Below are positions 27,785 to 38,688 of a DNA stretch of 64,000 bases, piece after piece. The DNA comes from Stratiformator vulcanicus. GTDB lineage: Bacteria > Planctomycetota > Planctomycetia > Planctomycetales > Planctomycetaceae. The notes below the pieces were generated by a model. The model had not been told where the DNA came from, did no database searches, and saw nothing but the letters and a program-made list of their open reading frames with translations. The translations under genes and the position numbers were made by a program. Each line of letters starts with the position of its first letter. Within the stretch, counting starts at the first letter, position 1. The stretch lies in assembly GCF_007744515.1 (NCBI RefSeq), contig NZ_CP036268.1, positions 2,333,712-2,397,711 on the forward strand, written 5' to 3'.

Positions 27785-28948
27785 ATGCGCAACTTCCGTC
27801 AAAGACAGGCCCGCAAGGGATTTACGCTGATTGAGCTACTGGTGGTGATTTCGATCATCGCCGTGCTCGTGTCACTGATCGCACCCGCGGTCCAAAGCGC
27901 CCGCCGGGCCGCTCGCCGACTGGAGTGTTTGAACAACGTGAAGAACCTCGCCTTGGCCGTCGCAAACGTGACCTCGACCAATGGTGGGAAGATTCCGTAT
28001 GCGGTCGCCACTGATTTTTCACAAACCGGTGCAGGCGGCTCGGTCGATGCTTCTTGGTGTCGCCAAGTCCTCACGGCGTTGGATGAGCCAGGCTTGGATC
28101 GACAGATCGCTGCGAACGAAGCGGCGGGTGGGGCTGGTACCGGGGCGACGGCAGCTAGTTTGACTACTCCCACTTCTGCGGAAGTTAGTGATTTTGATCT
28201 GTTCAGCGCTGACACTGATGTCGAGCCGGCAGATGCAGATGTCACGGCTCTTTACGCAGATAATTTGGATGTCTTCGTCAAAGTCTTTGCCTGCCCTGAG
28301 GACTTGAACAACTTTAATCAAGACCGTGGGTCCAGCTATGTGATGAACATCGGATACATCAATTTCGATGGCGCTATGGCTGCCGATTCAAATTGGCCGG
28401 TGAGCGATGCACACGGCAACATGGCCCAGCACCGGCCGGATGGTGAGTCCTATGTGTGGGGAATTACCGGAACCCCGGATGCTCAGGTCTCTATTCGGTC
28501 GGGAGCGTCCCATTTCGAACCGATTTCACCATCGGGCCGCGTTCGTCAGAATCTTGACTCGATTGGTCTCGGCGATGGTATCAGTCAGACGCTCTTGCTG
28601 ACGGAAAATGACGACTCACGGGCAGACTGGCTCATGGGACCGGCGATTGAATTGGTGTTTGGCGCGGCAGTTGATGTCAGTGCCGAGGGATTCCCCAATA
28701 ACGTGACCTCCGGCTCTTACACCGCGCGTGACATCGATCTTCCGAACCGTTCAGCCGATGCGTCGGGAACTGATGTGATTCGAGTACCGCGACCGTCGTC
28801 CAACCATAGCGGTACCTGCAATGTCGCATTCGTCGATGGTCGTGCGTCGAATCTCTCGAACACGATTGGTCGCGAAGTCTACCTCAAGCTGCTTTCCAGC
28901 GGTGGATCGCTCTACGGTCAGACCCCGCTTGACGCGAGTGAGTTCTAG
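27785..28948 (+). CDS. DUF1559 (H-X9-DG) prepilin-like protein
   Basis: 387 residues. The start at 27785 is set by AAAGGA about 6 bases upstream. The leader [19 protein letters not shown] has Glu +5 and is followed by [19 protein letters not shown], the DUF1559 signature just after the helix. Near the C-terminus lies the family motif [12 protein letters not shown] (His, nine residues, Asp-Gly). DUF1559 proteins are expanded in planctomycetes and thought to be surface or fibre-associated, with function unknown. This copy stands apart from the five-gene array at 37514-43158, diverges more in sequence, and is followed by a good terminator. Confidence 0.9.
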   Translation: MRNFRQRQARKGFTLIELLVVISIIAVLVSLIAPAVQSARRAARRLECLNNVKNLALAVANVTSTNGGKIPYAVATDFSQTGAGGSVDASWCRQVLTALDEPGLDRQIAANEAAGGAGTGATAASLTTPTSAEVSDFDLFSADTDVEPADADVTALYADNLDVFVKVFACPEDLNNFNQDRGSSYVMNIGYINFDGAMAADSNWPVSDAHGNMAQHRPDGESYVWGITGTPDAQVSIRSGASHFEPISPSGRVRQNLDSIGLGDGISQTLLLTENDDSRADWLMGPAIELVFGAAVDVSAEGFPNNVTSGSYTARDIDLPNRSADASGTDVIRVPRPSSNHSGTCNVAFVDGRASNLSNTIGREVYLKLLSSGGSLYGQTPLDASEF

Positions 28949-28982
28949 GAGTGGATCAGTCTTGCTGATCTCAGAGAACAAG

Positions 28983-29015
28983 AATGGCGTGGCTCTCGGG
29001 CCGCGCCATTTTTTT
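28983..29015 (+). terminator. Rho-independent terminator after the DUF1559 gene
   Basis: AATGGCG and CGCCATT, extended inward by GGC/GCC, form a strong stem followed directly by seven Ts on the plus strand. Confidence 0.85.
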
Positions 29016-29042
29016 GCGCTGATCGATTTGAGGTGAGCGCAT

Positions 29043-29072
29043 GAAAAGACCCACGGGGTGGGACCCGTGGGC
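29043..29072 (-). terminator. Terminator downstream of rpsT
   Basis: On the minus strand CCCACGGG and CCCGTGGG form an 8-base-pair stem with a 6-base loop, followed by TCTTTTC. It lies about 30 bases beyond the rpsT stop. Confidence 0.75.
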
Positions 29073-29102
29073 TTTGGGCAATTGCGAATCACATTGCAGC
29101 AC

Positions 29103-29366
29103 TTACTCGCCTGCGGCGGCTTTCTTTGCGGCGGCGACGAGTCGGCTCTTTAGCCGGGCGGCTGTGTTCTTGTGGATCAGGTTCTTCGCGGCCGCTTTGT
29201 CGAGTGACTTGTAGGCGGCGCTGATCTCTTCGCTCGCCTGGCCGGTTTCAGCCGCGGCGCGGGCCTTCTTCAGCGTCGACCGCAGGGCCGAGCGCTTCGC
29301 TCGGTTGGCGATGCGGCGTTTCTTGCTCTTGCGAAGGGCCTGTTTAGCGCTGGTGGAATTCGGCAT
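29103..29366 (-). CDS. rpsT: 30S ribosomal protein S20
   Basis: 16S rRNA-binding three-helix protein. It has 87 residues, standard length. It begins [18 protein letters not shown], followed by [10 protein letters not shown] and a C-terminal [13 protein letters not shown], the S20 signatures. It is monocistronic here: the DUF1559 gene converges on it from the left, and the PNP gene on the same strand ends about 200 bases upstream of its start. A hairpin terminator follows. rpsT commonly stands alone like this. Confidence 0.96.
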   Translation of the reverse strand: MPNSTSAKQALRKSKKRRIANRAKRSALRSTLKKARAAAETGQASEEISAAYKSLDKAAAKNLIHKNTAARLKSRLVAAAKKAAAGE

Positions 29367-29567
29367 TAGTTTCGAAATCGAATATCAGGTGACGATCAAA
29401 ACGTACGCACCCTCTTGAGGGTGAGCCAATTAGTGTAGTGTGGTTGCGGCACCGCTTCCAGCCTGTGGCGGGTCAGCGAACCCGATTTCGCTGATCTTGT
29501 GACTCTCACGCCGGACGCGGCGAGAGTGCCGTCTTCGGCCGCACAGGCACCAAGTGCCTCGATGAGA

Positions 29568-30389
29568 TCAGAGTGTGGGGATCAGTTCGGCGAGCAGGTG
29601 TGACAGCCGTTGGCCGCCCTCCGCGGCGACTTCGAGGATCTTCTCGATCGCCACCGGCTCCAAGGCATCGGGCAGGCAGATGTCGGTAATAACCGAGCAG
29701 GTCAACACTTTCATACCGGCATGGGCGGCGACGATCACTTCGGGGACGGTCGACATCCCGACGAGATCCGCCCCCATATTCCGCAGCATTCGATATTCGG
29801 CCCGCGTTTCGAGATTCGGGCCGGGCACGGCGACGAAGACCCCTTTTTGAAAGGGGGTCCCGGTCCGGCGGGCCGTCGTGACTGCTTTGGAAAGCAGTTC
29901 GTAATCATACGGCTCGCTCATATCGGGGAACCGCGGCCCGAGGCTGTCGTCGTTGACGCCACGAAGCGGGTTGTCGGGCATCAGGTTGATGTGATCCTCG
30001 ACGAGCACGATGTCGGCGAGTTCGTAGAGCGGATTCATCCCGCCGGCGGCATTGGTGACGATCAATATCTCGGCGCCGAGCGCCTGCATGACGCGAACCG
30101 GAAAGGTGACTTCGCTGAGCGAGTAGCCTTCGTAGTAATGGAACCGGCCCTCCATCGCGACGACCGGGACCCCGCCGAGCGTCCCACAGGCCAGTTGGCC
30201 GCGGTGTGACTCGACCGTCGAGGTCGGGAAGTGAGGGATGTCCGCATACGGCACTTCGGCGACCGTCTCGATCTGCTCTGCGAGATCACCGAGCCCGGTT
30301 CCGAGAATCATCCCGATGCGGGGCGTCTCTGAGTACGACTTGCGAAGAAAGCCAACGGCCTCCTCGATCTGCTGACGGAGACCGTCCAT
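29568..30389 (-). CDS. Trimeric-type purine nucleoside phosphorylase, Asn-to-Asp variant
   Basis: Cytoplasmic enzyme splitting purine nucleosides with phosphate into base and ribose-1-phosphate. It has 273 residues. Family motifs are I-L-G-T-G-L-G near the start (phosphate loop), [22 protein letters not shown] and G-P-x-L-E-T-x-A-E-Y-x-M-L. The residue that reads the purine 6-position, Asn243 in the human enzyme (I-T-N), is Asp236 here (V-I-T-D-I-C; GAC at 29682-29684, minus strand). This may widen specificity toward adenosine. MTA phosphorylase, a relative with Asp in the base pocket, is the main alternative. The start is the ATG at 30389. Confidence 0.9.
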   Translation of the reverse strand: MDGLRQQIEEAVGFLRKSYSETPRIGMILGTGLGDLAEQIETVAEVPYADIPHFPTSTVESHRGQLACGTLGGVPVVAMEGRFHYYEGYSLSEVTFPVRVMQALGAEILIVTNAAGGMNPLYELADIVLVEDHINLMPDNPLRGVNDDSLGPRFPDMSEPYDYELLSKAVTTARRTGTPFQKGVFVAVPGPNLETRAEYRMLRNMGADLVGMSTVPEVIVAAHAGMKVLTCSVITDICLPDALEPVAIEKILEVAAEGGQRLSHLLAELIPTL

Positions 30390-30493
30390 TGAATCAACCT
30401 GCGAATAGCACCTGTCGGCAGTAACTGTGAACGCCGTAGTCGTCGCCGAATCAGGAGTTACCGCTGGGGCAATACTGATTCCGGGCGTCGGCG

Positions 30494-30910
30494 TCAGTCG
30501 TCGAAGTCGTCGTCGAAATCATCATCGTCGTCATCGTCATCGAGGTCGTCGTCGAGATCGTCTTCGAATTCTTCGTCTTCATCGTCGTCGAAATCGTCTT
30601 CGTCGTCGTCGAATTCGTCGTCCTCATCGTCCTCGAATTCCTCGTCGAGGTCGTCGTCCTCATCATCATCGTCGTCGTCGAACGAGTCGAAATCGTCTTC
30701 ATCGTCGATCAGATAGGGCGATGTCAGAAAGGGCGATGATCGGAGCATATCGACCTCGTCTTCGACCGCAATCGTACCAGTCAGCATGTCGGTCTGGTAC
30801 GGACGGCTAATTACATCGCGCGTTGCAATGGCCATACTCACAGCTGCGATCCTCTCGTTCGGGGCAGTCAATTCCATAAAACAAGTCGCAGAAACGATTC
30901 GAACGGGCAT
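30494..30910 (-). CDS. Small protein with an extreme Asp/Glu-rich tail
   Basis: 138 residues from the ATG at 30910, or 113 from an internal ATG at 30835 ([10 protein letters not shown]). About the last 70 residues are almost entirely Asp and Glu with scattered Phe, encoded by GAC/GAT/GAA-type triplets that make the plus strand look like a TCG/TCA repeat. The first part ([17 protein letters not shown]) is ordinary. I recognise no family. Such tails occur in calcium-binding, DNA-mimic and chaperone-like proteins, and none is supported here. It is tandem to the PNP gene on the same strand, 104 bases upstream. Confidence 0.6.
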   Translation of the reverse strand: MPVRIVSATCFMELTAPNERIAAVSMAIATRDVISRPYQTDMLTGTIAVEDEVDMLRSSPFLTSPYLIDDEDDFDSFDDDDDDEDDDLDEEFEDDEDDEFDDDEDDFDDDEDEEFEDDLDDDLDDDDDDDDFDDDFDD

Positions 30911-31411
30911 TTCAACCGTTTGATTTCATTTGACGCAACTCACGTTCTTGCATGTGTCTGCGATCAGAGACGCACTCGATAGCGGACACGATTTTCCATG
31001 TCAAGCAACCTTTCGAACTCCCCACGGAAAATTTGACTTCTCGCGAAAATGCTTGCGATCACAACGGCGTTTTCGTCCCGTTTTCCATCGGATATTGAGG
31101 GCTCCTCCTAAGAAGTTGCTGCTATGTTGCGCGGGCCATTCTGATCCTCGAAAATTCAATTTTTTTCAGTCTCTGCCTCCGAGCCGGGATGCCAACGTGT
31201 GGATCGACCGAATGTCGAAGACAAATGGCTGGTTTCACTGCTCGAAGAGCGACTGAAATCGAACTTGGGGTCAATTCAGGTCAACCGGGCTCGATTTCCT
31301 CCTAATTCCCGAGTGCTTGATTGCGGGGGCCGCAGCCATTCGATGATCATCAAAGAAATTGGCAGCTCGGAGCGAACCCTGCCGCATTCATTCGTCCCAA
31401 CGAGAACTCTA
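30911..31411. other. 500-base divergent spacer, nothing recognised
   Basis: Between the acidic-protein gene (leftward) and the hydrolase gene (rightward). The frames in it look like chance: the plus-strand frame continuing into the hydrolase gene has no sensible protein character before 31412. I see no repeat, RNA gene or clear promoter. Confidence 0.5.
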
Positions 31412-32572
31412 ATGCATCATCGAATCAGAATTGCTCTGACGGCCTGCGTCGCCTCGGTCAGTATCGCGGCGATCTCAGTCGCGGACTCAGGCTCTGCGGT
31501 CAGAACGGAAGCCGAAGCTTCGATCGAAGCCGTATTGAGTGATGCCATCGCAGAAGGCGAAGCCGTTGGGATGGTCGCTCTCGTCGCCGACGGCGCCGAC
31601 GTGATCCACCTCTCTTCGGCCGGTCGAGCCGGAATTAGTGCGGAAGAGCCGCTGGCGACAGACGCTTTATTCGCGATCGCCTCAATGACGAAGCCGATCG
31701 CATCGACGGCCGTCATGATGCTCGTCGACGAAGGTCGGCTTTCGCTCGACGATCCAGTCTCCGACTACATTCCGGAATTCGGGAAGATGCGGCTCAAAGA
31801 TGGATCAACGCCCGACAACGTCATGACGGTCCGCCACCTTCTAACGCACACCTCCGGGCTAGGGGGAGATCAGCGGACGGAAGAAACCTTGGAGAAGACT
31901 GCTCAAGTGATTGCGCAGCGGCCGCTGCTGTTCGAGCCCGGCACCAAATGGAATTACAGTCCCGGAATTACCGTCGCGGGTCGGATCGTTGAGATAGTCG
32001 CGGAGCAGCCGTTCGAAAATTTTCTTAAGGATCGCCTTTTCGTTCCGCTGCAAATGAAAGATGCCACGTTTTTTCCGACCCAAGCGCAGCGTGACCGGAT
32101 GGCCGAGTTATATGGTCGAAACGCGTCCGGCGAACTGGAGCCGGCGGAGTATTGGATTTGGAAAGAAGAGCCGAATCGCGCGGCCAACCCTTCGGCCGGG
32201 CTCGTTTGCTCGGCTGCGGACTTGCATCGCTTCTATGCAATGATCTTAAACGGCGGCGAGTGGGACGGCCGCCGGTATCTGTCGGAGAAATCGGTGGCAC
32301 TGATGACGTCGCTGAGGACCGGCGAGATCACAACCGGTTTCACCCCCGGTTGCGGTTGGGGACTGGGCTGGTGCGTCATCCGCGAGCCGCAGGGAGTCAC
32401 GCGATCGCTTTCCGTCGGTTCGTACGGTCACGGCGGCGCACTGGGCACCCACGGAACCGTCGATCCGCAACGAGGCCGAATCTATATCTTGCTCATGCAG
32501 CGTAAGAGCATGCCGGTCGATAGCGCTGACTTGCGAGGAGAATTTCTCGATGCCGCGGCTGCACTGCGTTGA
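31412..32572 (+). CDS. Exported serine beta-lactamase-fold hydrolase
   Basis: 386 residues from the ATG at 31412. A signal peptide is likely: M-H-H-R-I-R then a hydrophobic run to about residue 25 ending S-V-A-D-S. The fold belongs to the class C beta-lactamase / penicillin-binding-protein / EstB family. The catalytic S-M-T-K tetrad is at residues 91-94, followed by D-D-P-V-S-D-Y-I-P and the H-L-L-T-H-T-S-G-L motif. The second catalytic Tyr is in W-N-Y-S-P-G, and a late G-H-G-G replaces the lactamase K-T-G. Most relatives are esterases or peptidases, so this is not evidence of drug resistance. It has no operon partner. Confidence 0.88.
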   Translation: MHHRIRIALTACVASVSIAAISVADSGSAVRTEAEASIEAVLSDAIAEGEAVGMVALVADGADVIHLSSAGRAGISAEEPLATDALFAIASMTKPIASTAVMMLVDEGRLSLDDPVSDYIPEFGKMRLKDGSTPDNVMTVRHLLTHTSGLGGDQRTEETLEKTAQVIAQRPLLFEPGTKWNYSPGITVAGRIVEIVAEQPFENFLKDRLFVPLQMKDATFFPTQAQRDRMAELYGRNASGELEPAEYWIWKEEPNRAANPSAGLVCSAADLHRFYAMILNGGEWDGRRYLSEKSVALMTSLRTGEITTGFTPGCGWGLGWCVIREPQGVTRSLSVGSYGHGGALGTHGTVDPQRGRIYILLMQRKSMPVDSADLRGEFLDAAAALR

Positions 32573-32695
32573 GTTCGCCACCGCCCTGCGGCAACGGGCA
32601 GCGACCGATTCGACTTCAACTTAATGTTCGAACAATACGAGCGCTTCCGTAGAGCACCCGATCAAACTCGGTCGAACTCCGACTCAACGTCGTCT

Positions 32696-32790
32696 AGAAG
32701 CGGTTTAAAATCACCCAGCGTACAAGCCCGAGGCGCCAGCCGTCGGGAAAATCGCTGGTTGATCGACCATCGGCTTGCGCCTCTGGCTGG
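32696..32790. repeat. Palindromic intergenic repeat, family 2, copy 2
   Basis: A 95-base element, the reverse complement of 20921-21015 with few differences. One arm has changed (GAGGCGCCAGCCG for GAGGCGCAAGCCG). It lies between two convergent genes, a terminator-like position. Confidence 0.8.
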
Positions 32791-32804
32791 TGTTAAAATC
32801 GCTT

Positions 32805-35800
32805 CTAATGCTTCGTGAACGATTCGGATGTCACGATTTCTTTGACGATGGTTCCGAAGCGGTATTCGTCCGCTGCCGCCGCATTGACGATATCTTCGAT
32901 CCGAGTGCGATCATTGAGCGACAGCGTGCGTCCGATCCCGTACATCATCAATTTCTCGGCAAGACCTTGTACGAAGTCTCGTTCGCGCCTTTGAAGTTCG
33001 CTGCGGATGCCGTTTGGCCCGTCGATGACTCGACCGTCGGGGAGGTCCGCCGTTAGATCGAGATTACCCGCATCGCGCTTCTTGCCAAGCGCGTCAAACG
33101 ATTCTAAAGGCAGGCCCCAGTAATCGATTTTGCGATGACAGGCCGCACACGTCGGGTTCGTGCTGTGGGCGGCAAGTTGCTCGCGAACACTCGTCGGGTC
33201 CTTTGTCACGGCCTCCTCGTCGAGCGGCGGCACGTTGGCCGGTGGATTCGGCGGTGGTCGATTGAAGAGCTTTTCGACGATGAATACGCCCCGTTTAATT
33301 GGGGACGTCCGTGTCGGGTTCGACCCCAAGGCAAGTACCGCCGCTGTGGTCGCCAGTCCGCCGCGCTCGGGAACCTTATCGAGGCTGACCTTTCGGAACT
33401 CCTGACCTTCAACGCCGTCAATTCCGTAATGAATTGCCAATCGTTGATCAATGAAGGCGAAGTCTGCAGTCAGGAAGGTCGTTACCGGCTCATTATTTTC
33501 AATGACGTGACGAACCAAGTACTGCAATTCCTGCTTCATCGAAACCGGTAGTTTTTTATCCCACTCGGGGAAGAGTTTCGGATCGGGAGTCAAATCCTGA
33601 AGACGGTGATAACCGAGCCACTGAGCGGCAAAATTCTCCACGAGGGCTTCTGACCTCGGATCGGCCAGCATTCGATCGACCTGAGTTCTCAGACCATTAC
33701 TCGACGTTAATTCGCCCCGATCGGCGGCTGCAATCAGCTCGTCATCCGGCATCGTACTCCACAAGAAGTAAGAGAGCCGCGACGCGAGCTCGTAGTTGTC
33801 CAGTGACTTGTCGGGTCGGGACTCTTCAACAAGAAATAAGAACTTGGGGGAAATGAGAATTGCCTGCAAAGCGGCAGTTAACGCTTCTTTCTCACTCAGC
33901 CCGAGATCTTTTTGAGACTGGTAGAGATTAACGTAGGTCGTGACTTCCTCTGAAGTCGCCGGTCGACGGAACGCACGCGAGGCAAAATCTCGCAGTACGA
34001 CGTCGGCCGGAGTGTTGTCGTTCTGGCCGAAAATGGCGCGATGGCTGATCGGCGGCCATTGATCGTAAAGTGGTCCTTCGACTTCAACCTCCGTGATCAT
34101 CACGCTGGGCGCGACGGTCGGAGAATTCCACTTCCTTCCGATCGCTCGAGAAATCGCTCCCACCCCAATGCTCGGCTTCTTGAAAGTTGCCGGAAACTCA
34201 TACTCATACCATTGCGGTTGAGCATCGAGTGGAATTGGTACTTGATGCGCGACTTCGCCGGTGTGGACAAACGCGAGGGCCACGCCGTCGAGCATCTTGT
34301 CTTTGGGCAGGTCGTTGCCTTTCCCATCCACTGCCAGGGCTTGAGCTTTCACGCGAATTCGATAACGACCGTATTGCAATTCGTTGGTGAAGGGGGCCTT
34401 CACCCGGTTCGTTCCGTCGTCCGAAGGCGGGGAGACAAAGAACAGGTTGCCCGGCCCTTTGCCTTCTTGAACCATAGACCAGCCGCCGGCCTTCTTCGGA
34501 GGACCCGCTTGACGGTAGCCCACACTCAGCAGCCTGACATCTTCGGGCGGCTCGCTTCCTTTCGGGGGCGTTTTCTTCTTTCGAATTTTAAGAAAATACT
34601 CTTTCACATGCAGCGGCGAGTCTGGAATCGTATCAGGTTTTCCCGTATGGCCGCGGTGGAGTGGGAAATAGCGGTACTTAAATTGGTCCGGCTCCGGCTC
34701 ATCGACAATCGCGTAGGCGAGCGCTTCTTCAGCCGATTCCAAGTATTTTTCCAACAGCGCCGGTGCCAAAGATTGCGCTTCAACAATCGTCTTAAATCCA
34801 TCGATACCGAGGTCGTCCGGGAAGGAGTCTCCGACATCGTACTCCGGAAGATGCAATAGATCGCGAATCGTATTGACGTACTCCACGCGATTTAAACGCC
34901 GTGTCCAACGACCGGTATTTCCGCTCGCCTCTGCGATAAGTGAATGCAATTCCTCACTTTGCTGTGTGTACTGTTCCAACGTGGGAATCGAGACGCCCGA
35001 ATCGGCCGGCGGCATATCGCGCGATTCGAGCCGCTCGAGAATCGGAATCCAATCCGATGGTCGCCGTGAGAGCGACCCGGCTTGAAGTAATTCCGCGACG
35101 GAGAAACTGCCGTCTGGATCATCACCGGTGTGGCAATCGGTGCAGAATTGCGACACGAACCGCCGCGGGCTCGAGTCGTCGACCACCTCGTCCGGCTGAT
35201 GGGAAACCGGAATGACTTGATTGTCGAACTGACCGGCCGGAACAGAATTAATCGGTTCGCGGGGAGCGGCGGCGACCTGCGTTACTGGAGGTGTTGCCGG
35301 TGTTAAAGTGGGCTGATTTCCATCGCTTCCGCTCGGTGAAACGGTCGATGTGCCGGCTGAGTCCGAAGCATCGAGATCGATCGCTGTCGGCTGCTGAGTT
35401 GACGTGTCGGCAACAAGGGGCTGGTTGGAAGCATCACCACCACCGCCGAACAGCGCGACTCCTCCGATTGCCGCGCCGACGGCAATCAGCAAACCGAACG
35501 CGGCAGCGATTCCAATGAAGAGTCCTTTGCTCTGCCTTTTGTTCGCCGCAGACTTACCCTTCGATCCACGACGTTTGGTCCGATCGGATCGTGCCGGGAG
35601 CGAAGGCGACACTTGCTTCGCCCGAACCTCTCGGGCCGGGGCGGCATCGTTACTTCGCTGCGGTCGACTGCGCTGCCGAAGTTTCGGCGCTTCCTGCTTA
35701 GGCTTCTCTAGCCTGACCGGAGGGGCGTCGGCCTTTGGCGCAACGATACGCAAAGACGACTCGCACTTCGGACACGCGACCTTGCGACCGACAAGGCTCG

Positions 35801-35873
35801 GCTTCTTAATCGAGAGTTTCGCACCGCACTCGTTACACGCGATTCGAAACGGTTTGAAAGTCATCGTCGACAT
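32805..35873 (-). CDS. Planctomycete cytochrome-like DUF1587/1592/1588/1585 protein
   Basis: 1022 residues. The N-terminus has a zinc-ribbon-like set C13-x2-C16 and C34-x2-C37, then a basic linker and one membrane helix at about 118-140. The exported part carries a heme-type C244-T-D-C-H248 and the domain series seen in planctomycete large proteins: DUF1587 ([10 protein letters not shown]), DUF1595, DUF1592 (S-R-L-S-Y-F-L-W-S), DUF1588 with a second C909-A-A-C-H913, and DUF1585 at the end. A carbohydrate-binding-like insert lies around 400-600. Such proteins pair with DUF1552 proteins, as here, and are suspected of polysaccharide-linked redox work; the function is unproven. The cytoplasmic zinc ribbon attached in front is unusual. 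Confidence 0.88.
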   Translation of the reverse strand: MSTMTFKPFRIACNECGAKLSIKKPSLVGRKVACPKCESSLRIVAPKADAPPVRLEKPKQEAPKLRQRSRPQRSNDAAPAREVRAKQVSPSLPARSDRTKRRGSKGKSAANKRQSKGLFIGIAAAFGLLIAVGAAIGGVALFGGGGDASNQPLVADTSTQQPTAIDLDASDSAGTSTVSPSGSDGNQPTLTPATPPVTQVAAAPREPINSVPAGQFDNQVIPVSHQPDEVVDDSSPRRFVSQFCTDCHTGDDPDGSFSVAELLQAGSLSRRPSDWIPILERLESRDMPPADSGVSIPTLEQYTQQSEELHSLIAEASGNTGRWTRRLNRVEYVNTIRDLLHLPEYDVGDSFPDDLGIDGFKTIVEAQSLAPALLEKYLESAEEALAYAIVDEPEPDQFKYRYFPLHRGHTGKPDTIPDSPLHVKEYFLKIRKKKTPPKGSEPPEDVRLLSVGYRQAGPPKKAGGWSMVQEGKGPGNLFFVSPPSDDGTNRVKAPFTNELQYGRYRIRVKAQALAVDGKGNDLPKDKMLDGVALAFVHTGEVAHQVPIPLDAQPQWYEYEFPATFKKPSIGVGAISRAIGRKWNSPTVAPSVMITEVEVEGPLYDQWPPISHRAIFGQNDNTPADVVLRDFASRAFRRPATSEEVTTYVNLYQSQKDLGLSEKEALTAALQAILISPKFLFLVEESRPDKSLDNYELASRLSYFLWSTMPDDELIAAADRGELTSSNGLRTQVDRMLADPRSEALVENFAAQWLGYHRLQDLTPDPKLFPEWDKKLPVSMKQELQYLVRHVIENNEPVTTFLTADFAFIDQRLAIHYGIDGVEGQEFRKVSLDKVPERGGLATTAAVLALGSNPTRTSPIKRGVFIVEKLFNRPPPNPPANVPPLDEEAVTKDPTSVREQLAAHSTNPTCAACHRKIDYWGLPLESFDALGKKRDAGNLDLTADLPDGRVIDGPNGIRSELQRRERDFVQGLAEKLMMYGIGRTLSLNDRTRIEDIVNAAAADEYRFGTIVKEIVTSESFTKH

Positions 35874-35935
35874 TGCGTCGCAACTCTTGTAGAGACTCGG
35901 AGGGATCAGTAGTCGGGAAGGAATTCATCGACGGA

Positions 35936-37417
35936 TCAGCCCAGACCGTTCAGGGTGCCCGTGCTGTCCGAAAATTGCTGGTCGGGGAGGTCCATGACCT
36001 CCATCATCGTGGTGAACAGGTTCGTCAACGGCGTGCCGTCGTCGAAGTTGACGTGCCGCCCGGTTTGCAGTCGCCCACCAGCTCCACCCGCAATCAAGAC
36101 CGGGGTGTTGACCTGACCATGCGGATCGTGCGAAATGCTCTTGTCATGCCCGCGAGTCGGCCGGGCCCCGTTCGTCAAACCGGCCCCGTAGAAGATCATG
36201 CTGTTATCCAGCACGCTGCTGCCATCGGCCTCCGTCATTCCGGACAATTTATCGAGCAGGTAGGCAAGTTGCTCAACGTGCAGCCGATCAATCGCCTGCG
36301 CCCCGCCCGAATCTTTCCAAGCATTATGGGCGTAGCCGTTGTGCGGGTTCTCGGGAAAGCCGAGGAACTTGAACGTGCCGAAGTAGCCGCCCAGTCGCAG
36401 TGTCGCGATTCGAGTGACATCGGTCTGCATGGCGAGTGCCAAAATGTCGAGCATCAAACGCATTTGCTCAACGCGGCCCGACCCGTCACCCGCGTTCGTC
36501 GCATAGCCCTCGTAACCGCTCGGCTTCATGGCGTCGGAGGGCAAGTTAATAGGAATCTCTTCCCACTCGCGTTGCTTCTCGATTCGCCGCTCCAGCTCAC
36601 GGATTGAATTTCCGTACTCATCGAGCTTGCGACGGTCTTTCTTCGAGACCGCTTTATCAAGGCCACTTAGATCATCCAAGACGGTATCGAGAATGCTGGC
36701 TCGTCGAGTTCGGTCCAACTCGCGTTTCGTGCGATCCTCGGCCGAACCGCCGGTGAACAGTCGGTCGAATAAAGCTTCAGGGTTGGCCTCGACCGGCAGG
36801 GCATTTCCTTCGGCGTCGTAACTGAGGAAGCCCATTAAGCCCTGTGTGCTGGCCTCACGGGTGTTATAACTACTCTTGCCGACCGCGAGTTCGAGAGATG
36901 AATATCGAGTTCGTCGACCGATCCGTTCGGCCATGTATTGATCAGCCGACTGACCGTTTCGCAGCGACACCCCGGGCGTGCCGCTGATGTTCGTTCCCGT
37001 CAGGAGTGTTCCGAGATCCTGGCCGTGTGCGTTGACCACGCTGTTGCCGATGCTGTCGTGCTTATGTCGCAAGCCGCTCAAGATTAAGAGTTGCTCACGG
37101 TGATCGGCCAGCGGCTCGAGCGTCTGAGTCAGCTTGAAGTCCTTCCCCGTATCGGCAACGAAACCGCCGGGCAGAATTTCATTCTTGCCCCACTGCTTAG
37201 CCCGCTCGACATCTTGGTCGGTCTTATAAGGGAAGAAACCATCCTTACCGGTCCACACGCCGCCCTCGGTTCCGAGAAAGATGCTGCGGATCGGCCGACC
37301 GGCCGACGCTGCCTGCGCGGAGGCGGTCCGCGGAAGCATGGCATCCAGAAACGGCAGGGCCACCGCGGCACCGGCACCACGGAGAATCGTTCGGCGGGAA
37401 AGTTGTTGGCGGGGCAT
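35936..37417 (-). CDS. DUF1552 protein with Tat-type leader
   Basis: 493 residues. The N-terminus [20 protein letters not shown] has a twin-arginine motif and hydrophobic stretch ending A-S-A-Q, so export in folded form is likely. The remainder matches DUF1552: [27 protein letters not shown], and a late [11 protein letters not shown] with [10 protein letters not shown]. The family is related to the sulfatase/phosphatase-like DUF1501 group. It is the upstream partner of the DUF1592-type gene, 62 bases away on the same strand. The substrate is unknown. Confidence 0.9.
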   Translation of the reverse strand: MPRQQLSRRTILRGAGAAVALPFLDAMLPRTASAQAASAGRPIRSIFLGTEGGVWTGKDGFFPYKTDQDVERAKQWGKNEILPGGFVADTGKDFKLTQTLEPLADHREQLLILSGLRHKHDSIGNSVVNAHGQDLGTLLTGTNISGTPGVSLRNGQSADQYMAERIGRRTRYSSLELAVGKSSYNTREASTQGLMGFLSYDAEGNALPVEANPEALFDRLFTGGSAEDRTKRELDRTRRASILDTVLDDLSGLDKAVSKKDRRKLDEYGNSIRELERRIEKQREWEEIPINLPSDAMKPSGYEGYATNAGDGSGRVEQMRLMLDILALAMQTDVTRIATLRLGGYFGTFKFLGFPENPHNGYAHNAWKDSGGAQAIDRLHVEQLAYLLDKLSGMTEADGSSVLDNSMIFYGAGLTNGARPTRGHDKSISHDPHGQVNTPVLIAGGAGGRLQTGRHVNFDDGTPLTNLFTTMMEVMDLPDQQFSDSTGTLNGLG

Positions 37418-37513
37418 GATATTACTCTTGGGTGGGACAGGTTGCAGGCTTCATTCTAACAAATAAACCCGGGCGAGAGAAAAGAATTCTCCCACCCGGA
37501 CTCTGTTCAACGA

Positions 37514-38587
37514 TCAAAATTTTCCGATCACAATTTCATCCGCGTTGCCGACGAGAGCCTCCATCACGCTGTCGATCGGGTGTGACGCATAATTATGGTC
37601 GATGTTCTCCCCGATAAATCTCACAGAACCGTCAGCGAGGACGACGTTGGCGCCGCCAGTATGGTGGCTGCTGAGAACGAATCTGGCACGGGGCACCGTA
37701 CCTTCTAGATCATCGGTTCGATGATTGATCGGATACCACATGCCGGCGGTGATGTAGACCATGCCTTGTCCAAGAACGGTCGAAACGGAGTTCGAACCTT
37801 CTCGAACGGCACAGGGGCCTCCGCCGTTGTAATCACGAACGAAGTAGAGGTCTCCGGCCATGACGGTCTCGGCGATTGTGTCGCCCCGGAACCAACCTCG
37901 CTCACCGCCGATGATCGTATTACTTGTTCCGTCGAAAATGTCGGATAACGGCATGTAGCTATCCCGGAAAAATAAACCGGTCGCGCCGCCGGTTCCATTC
38001 CACCCATCGGACCGACGTCGGTTTTTATCGAAGTCAGACTCTCGCCGTCGCGGGTAGTCGGTGCCGTTCATCACGACGTAATTCGTGACGACGCCGATCG
38101 GGTTGTTGCCGGTCGCGTCGACGATCTGAGGTCCTGCATCTTCATGCAGTGTCGGGCCAATGTCCGAAGGGCATCGAAAAACGGAAAGTCGCTGCGACAC
38201 GGCATCGCGGACTGCCGCATTCGAAATGGCGTCGGAAGCCTTGCCGTTACTTACGTTGAGGAGTTCGTAGAGATTTTGCTGATCCAGAAAGGGCAGGATT
38301 GAGGCGCTCCAAGCCCAGTGCCCTTCGTTGTCGGAGAGCGTCGTGTCATGAGTGTATGGCGCCGGCAGCATCGAATACGTGTCGTGATACGTGTGCATCG
38401 CAATCCCGATCTGCTTGAGATTGTTCTGGCACGAACTTCGCCTGGCCGCCTCTCTGGCTTGTTGAACAGCCGGGAGCAGTAGGGCGATTAAAATTGCAAT
38501 AATCGCAATCACGACCAGCAATTCGATCAATGTGAAACCACGTTTCGCGAAGGGCTCGGAAAGCCGCAAACGAGGTATTAGGAACAT
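37514..38587 (-). CDS. DUF1559 prepilin-like protein, array member 5
   Basis: 357 residues from the ATG at 38587, which has AGGAG about 8 bases upstream; the frame itself is open to 38632. Leader [16 protein letters not shown], then [24 protein letters not shown], the DUF1559 core, and a C-terminal [12 protein letters not shown] (H-X9-DG). The tail A-D-E-I-V-I-G-K-F closely matches its neighbour at 38689, so the two are the closest pair in the array. Last of five transcribed in the same direction, 96 bases before the DUF1552 gene. Confidence 0.92.
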   Translation of the reverse strand: MFLIPRLRLSEPFAKRGFTLIELLVVIAIIAILIALLLPAVQQAREAARRSSCQNNLKQIGIAMHTYHDTYSMLPAPYTHDTTLSDNEGHWAWSASILPFLDQQNLYELLNVSNGKASDAISNAAVRDAVSQRLSVFRCPSDIGPTLHEDAGPQIVDATGNNPIGVVTNYVVMNGTDYPRRRESDFDKNRRRSDGWNGTGGATGLFFRDSYMPLSDIFDGTSNTIIGGERGWFRGDTIAETVMAGDLYFVRDYNGGGPCAVREGSNSVSTVLGQGMVYITAGMWYPINHRTDDLEGTVPRARFVLSSHHTGGANVVLADGSVRFIGENIDHNYASHPIDSVMEALVGNADEIVIGKF

Positions 38588-38688
38588 TGAAACTCCTGAT
38601 AACGAGGTTTTTTGAAAGTCGATGCAGGTCAATCAAATGCCACACGGAACTGAAGCAAGTGTCATCGATGATTCACACCGATCTACGA

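Noticed and set aside
29545-29559. Hairpin AGGCAC/GTGCCT as terminator of the PNP gene
   Set aside because: No T-run follows on the minus strand.
31412-32572. Antibiotic-resistance beta-lactamase
   Set aside because: It has the S-x-x-K fold but lacks the lactamase K-T-G context; the family is dominated by esterases and peptidases.
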